Below are positions 18,580-25,980 of a DNA stretch of 51,758 nt, in pieces. Each line of letters opens with the position of its first letter. Position 1 is the stretch's first letter. The notes beneath the pieces are model-generated. The model was not told where the DNA came from. It searched no databases and saw only the letters and a program-made list of their open reading frames with translations. The position numbers were made by a program, and so were the translations under genes. Source of the DNA: Deltaproteobacteria bacterium (GTDB lineage Bacteria; Desulfobacterota; Desulfarculia; Desulfarculales; Desulfarculaceae); NCBI GenBank assembly GCA_021811275.1, contig JAJZPI010000006.1, forward strand, positions 1-51,758. The letters run 5' to 3'.

Positions 18580-19757
18580 AAAGGTTCCTGCTTGCTCTGC
18601 TGCTGGTGTTGCTGTGCGCGCCCTCCCTCATGGCCTTGGAGGCCGCCCCCGGCGGGGCGGTGATGTTCCTGGGCCGGGCCCCGGCCGCGGCCGGCGTCCC
18701 CGAGGCGGTGGCCCAGGAGGCGGCGCTCAAGGACGCCCTGCGTCAGGCCGTGGCGCGGGGCGTGCTGGAGGCGGCCGATCCGGCGGCCCTCAGGACCAGG
18801 CTGGAGGCGGTGGAGCGCGATATTCTGGCCCAGCCCCAACGTTTCGTGGGCGCCTACGGCATCCAGGCCAGCGGCCGCACCCCCGAGGGCGTCACGGTCC
18901 TGGTTTCGGTGAACCTGGAACGCGCCGCCCTAGCCAAGGCCCTGGCCGACCTGGGGATGACAAGGGCCGGCGGGGGCACCCAGGCCCCTGCCGCGCCTCT
19001 GGTTTTGGCCCTGATATCCGAGGAGACCGCGCCCGACCGGCCGGCTGTCTTCTGGTGGTCGGAGATACCCGGCCTGGAGGCCGCCCCGGCCCCGGTGGCG
19101 CTGGCCCTGGCCGGCGGCAAGTACCGTCTGGTAGAACCCAAGGCCCTGCTGGGGCGCATCCCCATGGCCTTGCGCCAAGCTGCGCTCACCGAGGACCAGG
19201 CCCTGGAGCTGGGCCGCCTGGCCGGGGCCAATCTGGTGCTGCTGGGCCGGGTGCGCGGCTACGCCCTGGTGACGCCGCCCGGCGAGAGCCCCTCTCCGGC
19301 GGCGCAGATGGAGGCCTTGAGCGTGGCCGGCGGCCAGGCCCTGGCCACCGCCGAGGAGGTCGGCCCGGTCTTCAATGCCCCGCCGGGGCCCGAGGCGTCC
19401 CAGCAGGTGGCCGCGGCGGTGGAGGCGGCGGCCCGCCGGCTACTGGCCCAGGCCGCCAGCGCGCCGGCTTCGGCGCAAACCGCCGGCGGAGGCCAAATCA
19501 CCATGGAAGTCAGCGGCCTGCGCAGCCTGGGGGACATCATGCGCTTCGAGGAAGCGGTGAACGGACTTTCGCCGCTGGTCAGCGGACTCAGGCGCGAATC
19601 GCTGGCCGGCGGGGTGGCGGTCTACCGCCTGCGCGCCGGCGGCCCCTTGAGCCGCCTGGTGGAGGAGCTGAAAGGCCTCAGCCCGGCCGGTCTGCTGGTC
19701 AGCGCCAGCGAAACCGGCCCCGACCGCCTGCGGGTGGGTCTGACCCCGAAACCATAA
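18576..19757 (+). CDS. Secreted conserved protein of unknown function (FlgT/DUF2066-like N-terminus)
   Basis: This 393-residue protein starts with a clear signal peptide (MKRFLLALLLVLLCAPSLMA, cleavage near residue 20) and no lipobox cysteine. The mature N-terminus has the pattern of periplasmic proteins that begin with a helix rich in ALKDALRQAVARGV, then ERDILAQPQRFVGAYGI and a strand TPEGVTVLVSVNL. That pattern recalls the FlgT N-terminal and DUF2066-type domains. The middle resembles a TolB/CsgG-type nucleotide-free Rossmann half, and the C-terminus has a strand-rich ITMEVSGLRSLGDIM segment. These resemblances are by eye only. It is coupled to miaA by a four-base overlap. Confidence 0.75.
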   Translation: MKRFLLALLLVLLCAPSLMALEAAPGGAVMFLGRAPAAAGVPEAVAQEAALKDALRQAVARGVLEAADPAALRTRLEAVERDILAQPQRFVGAYGIQASGRTPEGVTVLVSVNLERAALAKALADLGMTRAGGGTQAPAAPLVLALISEETAPDRPAVFWWSEIPGLEAAPAPVALALAGGKYRLVEPKALLGRIPMALRQAALTEDQALELGRLAGANLVLLGRVRGYALVTPPGESPSPAAQMEALSVAGGQALATAEEVGPVFNAPPGPEASQQVAAAVEAAARRLLAQAASAPASAQTAGGGQITMEVSGLRSLGDIMRFEEAVNGLSPLVSGLRRESLAGGVAVYRLRAGGPLSRLVEELKGLSPAGLLVSASETGPDRLRVGLTPKP

Positions 19758-19800
19758 GGCTGTCCGCAGTCTTCGCCGGCGCGGCCGAGACTGATCTACC

Positions 19801-19829
19801 TTGACATCGCCCCTGGCCACTGGTACAAA
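19801..19829 (+). promoter_or_regulatory. Sigma-70-type promoter for tRNA-Val
   Basis: TTGACA (19801-19806), a 17-base spacer and TACAAA (19824-19829) lie 14 bases upstream of the mature tRNA 5' end. The -35 is a perfect match and the -10 matches four of six positions. This may also drive thrS by read-through, since I see no strong terminator after the tRNA. Confidence 0.75.
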
Positions 19830-19843
19830 GTGGCCTCGAGTTC

Positions 19844-19918
19844 AGGCACGTAGCTCAGGGGGAGAGCGCTACCCTGACACGGTAGAGGTCATGGGTTCAA
19901 ATCCCATCGTGCCTACCA
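19844..19918 (+). tRNA. tRNA-Val (anticodon GAC)
   Basis: A complete cloverleaf: acceptor AGGCACG pairing with CGTGCCT, D arm GCTC/GAGC, anticodon stem CTACC/GGTAG around loop CTGACAC (anticodon GAC), a five-base variable loop AGGTC, T arm ATGGG-TTCAAAT-CCCAT, discriminator A and an encoded CCA. All stems are fully paired. Confidence 0.97.
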
Positions 19919-20019
19919 CCCACCCCGGCGGTGGCTGGCTTTTCCGGGATCGAGCCTCGGTCCTGGAGGGCGGCTGCGGCGGGTCGTGGGGATAGTTTTG
20001 TTTTTTGGGGAAGTTGGTT

Positions 20020-21912
20020 GTGGCAAGTCAGTCTTTAAGCGCCGCCGATAGACTACAAGCCCTAGACCCCCAGGCCGCCCGCCGGGCCTTGGCGGCCCGC
20101 GTGGACGGCCGTCTGGTGGATCTTTCCCGGCTGGTTGAGCCCGAGGCCCCGGTCAGCGCGGTCACACCCGCCGACCCCGAGGCCCTGAAGCTGCTGCGCC
20201 ACTCCACCGCCCACATCATGGCCGAGGCCGTGCGCGCGCTTTTCCCCGGAGTCAAGGTGGCCATCGGGCCGGCCATCGAGGATGGCTTTTATTACGACTT
20301 CGAGTACACCCGGCCCTTCACCCCCGAGGACCTGCCGGCCATAGAACAGAAAATGGCCGAGATCATAAAATCCAACCAGCCCTTTTCCCGCCGCATGGCG
20401 CCCAAGGCCGAGGCTCTGGCCGCCTTCGCCGCCGAGGGCGAGAGCTACAAGGTCGAGCTGATCGAAGGCTTGGAAGGCGACACGGTGAGCCTCTACAGCC
20501 AGGGCGGCTTCACCGACCTTTGCCGCGGCCCCCACATCCCCTCCACCGGCAAGGTGGGCGCCTTCAAGCTGCTTTCCGTGGCCGGAGCCTATTGGCGCGG
20601 CGATGAAAAGAACGCCATGCTCAGCCGCATCTACGGCACGGCCTTTTTCGACAAGAAGGAGTTGAAGGAATACCTGCACCTCTTGGAAGAAGCCAAGCGG
20701 CGCGACCACCGCAAGCTGGGCAAGGAGCTGGAGCTGTTCTCCTTCCACGAGGAGGCCGGGGCGGGTCTGGTGGTCTGGCACCCCCGGGGCATGCTCCTGC
20801 GCTACATCATCGAGGAGTTCGAGCGCAAGGAGCACATGAAGCGCGGCTACCACATGGTGCAGGGCCCGCAGATACTCAAGCGCGAGCTATGGGAGCGCTC
20901 CGGGCACTTCGACCATTACCGCGAGAACATGTACTTCACCGAGGTGGAGGGCCAGGCCTACGGCATCAAGCCCATGAACTGCCTGGCCCACATGCTCATC
21001 TACAAGTCCAAGGTGCGTTCCTACCGCGACCTGCCCCTACGCTACTTCGAGCTGGGCACCGTGCACCGCCACGAGAAGAGCGGCGTCATGCACGGCCTTA
21101 CCCGGGTGCGGGCCTTCACCCAAGATGACGCCCATATTCTCTGCACCCCGGAGCAGGTGGGCGAGGAGATCCTGGGGGTGATGAAGTTCGTCACCGAGGT
21201 CATGGCCATCTTCGGATTTGATTACAAGCTGGAGCTGTCCACCCGGCCCGAAAGCTCCATCGGCAGCGACGAGGACTGGGAGCGGGCCACCGCCGCCCTG
21301 GTGGCCGCGCTTCAAAAGAGCGGCCGCTCCTACGAGATCAACGAGGGCGATGGGGCTTTCTATGGCCCCAAGATTGATGTTAAGCTAAGAGACGCCTTGA
21401 AGCGGGAGTGGCAGTGCGCCACCATCCAGTGCGACTTCACCCTGCCCGAGCGCTTCGATTTGCACTACGTGGCCTCCGACGGCTCGTTGCAGAGACCGGT
21501 GATGCTCCACCGGGTGATCCTGGGCTCCATCGAGCGCTTCATCGGGGTTCTGGTGGAGCACTTTGCCGGGGCCTTCCCGCTTTGGCTGGCGCCAGAGCAG
21601 GTTCGCGTGCTCACCGTCACCAACCGGGCCGACGACTGGGCCCGGGAGGTCGAGGCCGAACTCAAGGCGCGCGGGGTAAGGGCGGAGTCCGACCTGCGCA
21701 ACGAGAAGCTTTCGGCCAAGGTGCGCGAGGCCCAGGTCTTCAAGGTGCCGTACATGCTGATCCTGGGCGACCGCGAGGTGGACGAGAGGCTCGTCACCCC
21801 ACGCCTGCGCTCGGGACAAAACTTGGAAGCCATGAACGTGGAGGCCTTCGCCGCCAGGCTGGCGGAGGAGGCCCAACCCCGCGTCGACGCCCAGGCCAAA
21901 GAAAAGCAGTAA
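20020..21912 (+). CDS. thrS: Threonyl-tRNA synthetase
   Basis: This class II synthetase charges tRNA-Thr. It has a short TGS domain (about residues 1-55), the editing domain with [12 protein letters not shown] and the late Cys/His pair ([14 protein letters not shown]), and the catalytic core. Zn ligands are expected in MNCLAHM, DDAHI and VMLHR, and motif 2 is in [14 protein letters not shown]. The C-terminal anticodon-binding domain starts near [11 protein letters not shown] prefer the GTG at 20020, which has GGGGAAG six bases upstream, over the TTG at 20005. thrS leads the thrS-infC-rpmI-rplT cluster, a widely conserved order. Confidence 0.95.
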   Translation: MASQSLSAADRLQALDPQAARRALAARVDGRLVDLSRLVEPEAPVSAVTPADPEALKLLRHSTAHIMAEAVRALFPGVKVAIGPAIEDGFYYDFEYTRPFTPEDLPAIEQKMAEIIKSNQPFSRRMAPKAEALAAFAAEGESYKVELIEGLEGDTVSLYSQGGFTDLCRGPHIPSTGKVGAFKLLSVAGAYWRGDEKNAMLSRIYGTAFFDKKELKEYLHLLEEAKRRDHRKLGKELELFSFHEEAGAGLVVWHPRGMLLRYIIEEFERKEHMKRGYHMVQGPQILKRELWERSGHFDHYRENMYFTEVEGQAYGIKPMNCLAHMLIYKSKVRSYRDLPLRYFELGTVHRHEKSGVMHGLTRVRAFTQDDAHILCTPEQVGEEILGVMKFVTEVMAIFGFDYKLELSTRPESSIGSDEDWERATAALVAALQKSGRSYEINEGDGAFYGPKIDVKLRDALKREWQCATIQCDFTLPERFDLHYVASDGSLQRPVMLHRVILGSIERFIGVLVEHFAGAFPLWLAPEQVRVLTVTNRADDWAREVEAELKARGVRAESDLRNEKLSAKVREAQVFKVPYMLILGDREVDERLVTPRLRSGQNLEAMNVEAFAARLAEEAQPRVDAQAKEKQ

Positions 21913-21969
21913 GGAGCTGCCCGCCGGGCGGAGCCGGGAACCGACAACTTTGACAAGGAGGATGTAGCC

Positions 21970-22485
21970 ATCTCCAAACAGCAGGATCGCGTGCGCGTGA
22001 ATCAGGCCATCAGGACGCCGGTGGTGCGTCTGGTGGACGCTGAAGGCGGGCAGGTGGGGATCGTCCCCATCGAGCAGGCTCTTAGCCTGGCGGCCGAGGC
22101 AACCCTGGACCTGGTGGAGGTGGCTCCCGGAGCCGATCCGCCCGTCTGCCGTATCATGGATTACGGCAAGTACAAGTTCCAGCAGGCCAAGAAGGCCCAG
22201 GAGGCCAAGAAGAAACAGGCCCAGACCCAGGTTAAGGAAATCAAGATGAGACCCAAGATCGAGGACCACGATTTTGGGGTCAAGATGCGCAACATTCTGC
22301 GGTTTCTGGAGGAGCACAACCGGGTCAAGGTCACGGTGCAGTTTCGCGGCCGCGAGATAGCCTATGCCGAGGCTGGGCGCAAGCTCTTGGACCGGGTGGT
22401 GGCCGAGGCGGCCGAGGTGGGGGTGCTCGATGGCACGCCCAAGATGGAAGGGCGCTTCCTGAGCGTTTTCATAGCGCCCAAGTAG
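21970..22485 (+). CDS. infC: Translation initiation factor IF-3, with AUC start codon
   Basis: IF-3 binds the 30S subunit, checks start-codon pairing and prevents premature 50S joining. No ATG, GTG or TTG fits the expected N-terminus: the family start aligns with [15 protein letters not shown], beginning at an ATC (21970). AAGGAGG (21955-21961) lies eight bases before it, the correct spacing. This gives 171 residues. A GTG at 21991 would lose conserved N-terminal residues and has no ribosome-binding site. AUU/AUC/AUA starts are an established infC autoregulation device: low IF-3 permits initiation at the poor codon. An ATG-TAG sits between the ribosome-binding site and the ATC. Core motifs [20 protein letters not shown] and [11 protein letters not shown]-type segments are intact. 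Confidence 0.93.
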   Translation: MSKQQDRVRVNQAIRTPVVRLVDAEGGQVGIVPIEQALSLAAEATLDLVEVAPGADPPVCRIMDYGKYKFQQAKKAQEAKKKQAQTQVKEIKMRPKIEDHDFGVKMRNILRFLEEHNRVKVTVQFRGREIAYAEAGRKLLDRVVAEAAEVGVLDGTPKMEGRFLSVFIAPK

Positions 22486-22502
22486 CAGCAAGGAGACGAA
22501 TC

Positions 22503-22697
22503 ATGCCCAAGATCAAAACCAACCGCGCCGCCGCCAAGCGCTTCAAGGCCACCGGCGGGGGCATCAAGCGTGCCAAGGCCTACCATAGCCACCTGTTGGG
22601 CCACAAGAGCACCAAGCGCAAGCGCAACCTGCGCCAGGGCAAGCTGGTGGATCAGGCCAACCTGAAAGGCATAAAGCGGCTGCTGCCCAATCTGTAG
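22503..22697 (+). CDS. rpmI: Large ribosomal subunit protein L35 (bL35)
   Basis: This 64-residue basic protein starts [20 protein letters not shown] and includes the conserved [15 protein letters not shown] segment and a C-terminal IKRLLPNL. It has an AAGGAGA ribosome-binding site. It lies 17 bases after infC and 22 before rplT, the standard IF3-L35-L20 operon. Confidence 0.96.
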   Translation: MPKIKTNRAAAKRFKATGGGIKRAKAYHSHLLGHKSTKRKRNLRQGKLVDQANLKGIKRLLPNL

Positions 22698-22719
22698 CCG
22701 CCAGGGGAGTTGTTGAATC

Positions 22720-23070
22720 ATGCCCAGAGCAAGACGCGGGTTCAAGGCCCGTCAGCGCAGAAACAAGGTGCTCAAACTGGCCAAGGGCTTCGTGGGCGGC
22801 CGCCGCAAGCTCTTCCGCACCGCGGTGGAGACCGTCCAGCGCGCCCTGGCCTTCGCCTATCGCGACCGCAAGGTCAAGAAGCGCGACTTCCGCAAGCTGT
22901 GGATCGTGCGCATCAACGCGGCCGCGCATGAGAACGGCCTGAGCTACTCGCGCTTCATCAGCGGTCTGAACAAGGCCAGCGTGGGCCTGGACCGCAAGGT
23001 CCTGGCCGAGTTGGCGGTCAGCGACCCGGCGGGCTTCGCCGCCCTGGCCAACTTGGCCAAGGGCGCCTAG
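22720..23070 (+). CDS. rplT: Large ribosomal subunit protein L20 (bL20)
   Basis: This 116-residue L20 opens [24 protein letters not shown]. The long basic N-terminal helix is followed by a globular part with [40 protein letters not shown]. In E. coli L20 represses rpmI-rplT translation through an mRNA pseudoknot; I could not identify such a structure here by eye. Confidence 0.97.
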   Translation: MPRARRGFKARQRRNKVLKLAKGFVGGRRKLFRTAVETVQRALAFAYRDRKVKKRDFRKLWIVRINAAAHENGLSYSRFISGLNKASVGLDRKVLAELAVSDPAGFAALANLAKGA

Positions 23071-23103
23071 CCCCCCAGCGCAAGCCTAGACGGCCTCCTG
23101 CCT

Positions 23104-23137
23104 CGAGGCCCCTGCCCGGCTCGGGGCGGGGGCCTCG
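23104..23137 (+). terminator. Strong hairpin after rplT, no U-tract
   Basis: Arms CGAGGCCCCTGCCC (23104-23117) and GGGCGGGGGCCTCG (23124-23137) form a 14-pair stem with one G-U pair and a six-base loop. It is not followed by a T-run, so it may stabilise the operon's 3' end or slow polymerase rather than act as a classic intrinsic terminator. Confidence 0.55.
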
Positions 23138-23214
23138 TGCAGTCCCGGGTGGCGGCGGCTCACGCCCCTTTGCGGAGTCCGCCCAGCACGGCCCTCCCCT
23201 CCGGGGTGGATGAC

Positions 23215-23613
23215 ATGGACCAGTTCAGGCTCCCGCTTAAGCCCTACTTCCGCATCGGCGAGGTGGCGGAGCTGTTGGGCGTGGAGACCCATGTCCTGCG
23301 CTACTGGGAATCCGAGTTCCCCCAGCTCAAGCCCGTGCGCGCCCCCAGCCGCCAGCGGCTCTACCGCCGCCGCGACGTGGAAACCCTGCTGGTAATCAAG
23401 GACCTGCTGCACGGCCAGGGCTACACCATCGCCGGGGCCAAGAAGCGCCTCGATGAGCTGGCCCAGGCTCCCCAGGCCCAGCCATCGCCGCCCCCCCCGG
23501 CCTCCGATGCCGCCCCCCAGCCAGCCCCCGCTCAGCCCGCGCCCGGGCCAGACCCCGCCCTGCGCTCCGAGGTGGTCGGCGAACTCAAATCCCTGCTCAA
23601 GCTCCTTTCCTAA
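23215..23613 (+). CDS. MerR-family transcriptional regulator
   Basis: This 132-residue protein has an N-terminal winged-helix MerR HTH (YFRIGEVAELLGVETHVLRYWESEF, residues about 10-34, then RQRLYRRRDVETLLVIKDLL). A Pro/Ala/Gln-rich linker and a short LKSLLKLLS terminus follow. No effector-binding cysteines are present. Small MerR proteins of this type often sit next to translation operons (thrS-infC-rplT or pheT-ihfA) in Desulfobacterota, but their targets are not established. ATG 23215 is taken as the start; the frame is open upstream to 23137 but overlaps the post-rplT hairpin. Confidence 0.85.
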   Translation: MDQFRLPLKPYFRIGEVAELLGVETHVLRYWESEFPQLKPVRAPSRQRLYRRRDVETLLVIKDLLHGQGYTIAGAKKRLDELAQAPQAQPSPPPPASDAAPQPAPAQPAPGPDPALRSEVVGELKSLLKLLS

Positions 23614-24065
23614 AAATCGTCGCGGCAGGCTCGCCTTACCCGCTCGGCCGCCTGGGCCAGGGCGGAGGGGTCCTTGAGCGCCGCCAGGGCCGCCGGGGCC
23701 TCCTGGAATCGCTCCAGGGCGTTGAAGAAGCCGTCGAGCAGATCGCCCTGGCGGGTGGGCACCAGGAAGAGATGGGTGTGGGGGATGCGCCGGCCCCGGG
23801 CGTATAGGCAGACGAAGTCAGGGCCGTAGGTCTTCATCAGCCCCAGCGAGGCCCGCCGGGCCAGGGTGAACAGGCTCACCGTCTCCGCCTCGCTCAGGTC
23901 GTGCCACCAAGGCAAGTGACGGCGGGGGATGACCAGGCAGTGCCCTGCGGTGAAGGGGTTGATGTCCAGTATGCACAGGGACAACTCGTCGGCGAGGACC
24001 ACCTGGGCCGGGGCGCGGCCGGCGGCGATGTCGCAGAACACGCAGGAGTCCGCTTGCTGGCTCAC
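23610..24065 (-). CDS. HIT-family nucleotide-binding hydrolase with altered HIT triad
   Basis: This 151-residue protein has the HIT-family start CVFCDIAAGRAPAQVVLAD, ILDINPFTAGHCLVIPRRH, and the active-site region IPHTHLFLVP. HIT enzymes use HxHxHxx; here residues 96-100 read HTHLF, so the nucleophilic middle His (His98) and the first His are kept but the third is Phe. Family members hydrolyse or transfer nucleotidyl groups (Ap4A, AMP-NH2). The changed triad may lower or alter activity. It overlaps merR tail-to-tail by four bases and follows a small gene by 13 bases. Confidence 0.88.
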   Translation of the reverse strand: MSQQADSCVFCDIAAGRAPAQVVLADELSLCILDINPFTAGHCLVIPRRHLPWWHDLSEAETVSLFTLARRASLGLMKTYGPDFVCLYARGRRIPHTHLFLVPTRQGDLLDGFFNALERFQEAPAALAALKDPSALAQAAERVRRACRDDF

Positions 24066-24078
24066 GCTTGCCTCCGGG

Positions 24079-24282
24079 CTATATGGGCCGGGCGATCACC
24101 GAGATCTTCCTGTCCAGGTACTTGCCGTAGAGCCTGCAGGCCCGCTCCAGGAAATCAGGGAAGGGCATATCGTATTGCGCGGCCTTTTCCCGGGCCCGCT
24201 CCAATACCGCCGCGTCCATCACCACCAGGGCCGAGATGCGCACCTGCTGGGCCTGAACCTCCTGTCTGCTCTTGGGCTTCAT
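24079..24282 (-). CDS. Small conserved hypothetical protein (67 aa)
   Basis: This gene lies immediately upstream of the HIT gene on the same strand. Its product is basic at the start (MKPKSRQEVQAQQVRIS), then a strand-like ISALVVMDAAVLERARE and a helical DFLERACRLYGKYLDR. The layout could suit a small ribbon-helix-helix-like or coiled domain, but I cannot assign a family. The tight spacing to the HIT gene suggests one transcript. Confidence 0.55.
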   Translation of the reverse strand: MKPKSRQEVQAQQVRISALVVMDAAVLERAREKAAQYDMPFPDFLERACRLYGKYLDRKISVIARPI

Positions 24283-24381
24283 GCCGCCATCCGCCTGGGG
24301 TTTGTGTTAAGATCGGGCCGCCGCCGGCTACCGCCGAGAGCCCGGGGCCGGGGCCGACCATGGCCATGAGGTTAATATAGC

Positions 24382-25317
24382 ATGGACCTGATCTTTCTAG
24401 GCACCGGCGGGGCCTGGGGCCTGCCCGAGCACCAGTGCCCCTGCGCCACCTGCTCCCACCTGCGCGCCATCGGCGAGAGCCGCACCCGGCCTGGCCTCTG
24501 GCTGGAGGGAGCGGCCCGCCTGCTCATCGACCCCGGCCCGGACCTGCGCGCCCAGCTCGTGCGCGAGAACCTGCCCCGGCCCGACGCCGTGCTCATCAGC
24601 CATGAGCACCATGACCACTACCTGGGGCTGGACGACCTGCTCTGCTATCGCCGCAACCTGCCGCCCGAGGCCTGGCGGCCCATTCCGGCCTACGCCAGCC
24701 AGGCGGCCTGGGAGCAGATCGAAAGGCGCTTCGGCTATCTCCTGGGCAGCCTGCTGGAAAGACGCCTGGCCACGCCGGGCGAGCCGTTGGCGGGCGGGCC
24801 CTTCGGGCCAGGGCTTTCCTGCACCCCGGTCAAGACCGACCACGGCCCGGTGCCCAAGGGCTCCCTGGGCTACGTAATCAGCGACCTCGTCGGCGCCCGC
24901 CCCCTGAAGGTGGGCTACACCGGCGACCTCACCCGCACCCTGGAGCCAGAGGCTTTCGGCGGCCTGGATCTTCTGGTCTGCCAGTGCCACTTCCTGCACG
25001 AGCCGGCCCACAACCGGGCCAACCACCTGAGCCTGCAGAACGCCCTGCCCCTTTTGGCCCGCTGGCGGCCGGGGCGGGTCTGCTTCGTGCACCTCTCCTG
25101 TCAGGACTTCCTGCCCGGCGACGAGGCCTCCAACGGCATGCTGAAAAAGTACGCCCCGGCCAGCCCCCTGCTGGACCCCGCGGGGCGCGCCTACGTCCCG
25201 CCCCGCGACCAGGCTTCCTGGCAGGCCACGGTGGAACGGGTGCTGGCGGATCACGGACTGGACCTCAAGCCCCTGGTGGCCCATGACGGACTGCGCCTGA
25301 GCGTGGAGCCCGCCTGA
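24382..25317 (+). CDS. PhnP-like metallo-beta-lactamase-fold hydrolase
   Basis: This 311-residue protein opens MDLIFLGTGGAWGLPEHQCPCATC, the PhnP-type start with a CxxC zinc knuckle. Its metal-binding motif is SHEHHDH (His74, His76, Asp78, His79); TGDL supplies the later Asp, and the C-terminal region has VHLSCQD. PhnP-type enzymes are phosphodiesterases (cyclic ribose phosphate in phosphonate breakdown), and related proteins act in lipoate or tRNA processing. No other phosphonate gene is present, so the substrate is open. The stop overlaps the next start by one base (TGATG). Confidence 0.85.
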   Translation: MDLIFLGTGGAWGLPEHQCPCATCSHLRAIGESRTRPGLWLEGAARLLIDPGPDLRAQLVRENLPRPDAVLISHEHHDHYLGLDDLLCYRRNLPPEAWRPIPAYASQAAWEQIERRFGYLLGSLLERRLATPGEPLAGGPFGPGLSCTPVKTDHGPVPKGSLGYVISDLVGARPLKVGYTGDLTRTLEPEAFGGLDLLVCQCHFLHEPAHNRANHLSLQNALPLLARWRPGRVCFVHLSCQDFLPGDEASNGMLKKYAPASPLLDPAGRAYVPPRDQASWQATVERVLADHGLDLKPLVAHDGLRLSVEPA

Positions 25318-25853
25318 TGCGCCGGCCCGGCCCCCGCGGAGCGGCGCTGGCCCTGCTCCTGATCCTGGCCCTGCTCCCGGCCGCGGCAACGGCCGCCGGT
25401 GAGCGCTGGGCGCGAGTGACCTACGTCAACGACGGCGACACCCTGACCGTGCGCCTCGATGGCCGGCGGGAGCTGGTGCGCTTCCTGGGCATCGACGCCC
25501 CCGAGACCGTTCACAGCCAGAAACTCGCGCGCGCCGCCGACCTGGCCGGACGCAGCCCGGCCGAGGAGGCCGTCCTGGGCGAGCTGGCCCGCGCCCGCCT
25601 GGCGGAGCTGGCTCCGCCCGGCGTAAGACTGCGCCTGGCCGGCGACGCGAGAGCGCCCCGGCGCGACGCCCACGGCCGGCTGCTGGCCTATCTCTATATG
25701 CCCGACGGGCGGATGCTCAACGCGATCATGGTGAGGGAGGGATTGGCCCGGGTCTTCCGCCGCTGCGGTTGCCAGGCCTTGGAGGAATTCAGAGACCTGG
25801 AACGCTGGGCGCGCGCCCGGGGCCTTGGTATCTGGGCCGCGCCCCGGCCCTGA
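25317..25853 (+). CDS. Secreted thermonuclease-like (SNase) protein
   Basis: This 178-residue protein has an N-terminal signal peptide (Arg-rich start, LALLLILALLPAAATAA; cleavage near residue 27) followed by one SNase OB-fold domain. Nuclease residues can be placed in DGDT (Ca-binding Asp), RFLGIDAPE (Arg/Asp/Glu triad equivalent to Arg35, Asp40, Glu43 of S. aureus nuclease) and HGRLLAYLY (second catalytic Arg). It probably degrades nucleic acid in the periplasm or outside the cell. It is translationally coupled to the PhnP-like gene. Confidence 0.87.
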   Translation: MRRPGPRGAALALLLILALLPAAATAAGERWARVTYVNDGDTLTVRLDGRRELVRFLGIDAPETVHSQKLARAADLAGRSPAEEAVLGELARARLAELAPPGVRLRLAGDARAPRRDAHGRLLAYLYMPDGRMLNAIMVREGLARVFRRCGCQALEEFRDLERWARARGLGIWAAPRP

Positions 25854-25874
25854 GCCCCGGGGACGGCCCGTCCG

Positions 25875-25906
25875 AAATTGTGCCAAATGACAATTTGGCG
25901 CAATTT
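25875..25906. repeat. Near-perfect palindrome in SNase-flgL gap
   Basis: Arms AAATTGTGCCAAAT (25875-25888) and ATTTGGCGCAATTT (25893-25906) pair over 14 positions with one T/G mismatch around a GACA loop. It is AT-rich in a GC-rich context. It could be an operator or a terminator stem for the SNase transcript. Confidence 0.7.
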
Positions 25907-25912
25907 AGAAGG

Positions 25913-25937
25913 CTTGCCAAAATTTACTTTTGGCAAG
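25913..25937. repeat. Second inverted repeat in SNase-flgL gap
   Basis: CTTGCCAAAA (25913-25922) and TTTTGGCAAG (25928-25937) pair perfectly over ten bases around TTTAC. The GCCAAA element is shared with the palindrome just upstream. Confidence 0.7.
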
Positions 25938-25940
25938 CGA

Positions 25941-25971
25941 CAAAAGGAGAAAGCCATGGACGGCTTTCTCC
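25941..25971 (-). terminator. Rho-independent terminator of flgL
   Basis: GGAGAAAGCC (25946-25955) and GGCTTTCTCC (25962-25971) form a perfect ten-pair stem. Read on the minus strand, the stem is followed by TTTTG. It starts ten bases after the flgL stop. Confidence 0.75.
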
Positions 25972-25980
25972 GACACGCTC

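Noticed and set aside
19919-20019. T-box or other leader riboswitch upstream of thrS
   Set aside because: The gap is only about 100 bases and lacks the conserved T-box sequence and specifier structure; it is better seen as tRNA trailer plus ribosome-binding site.
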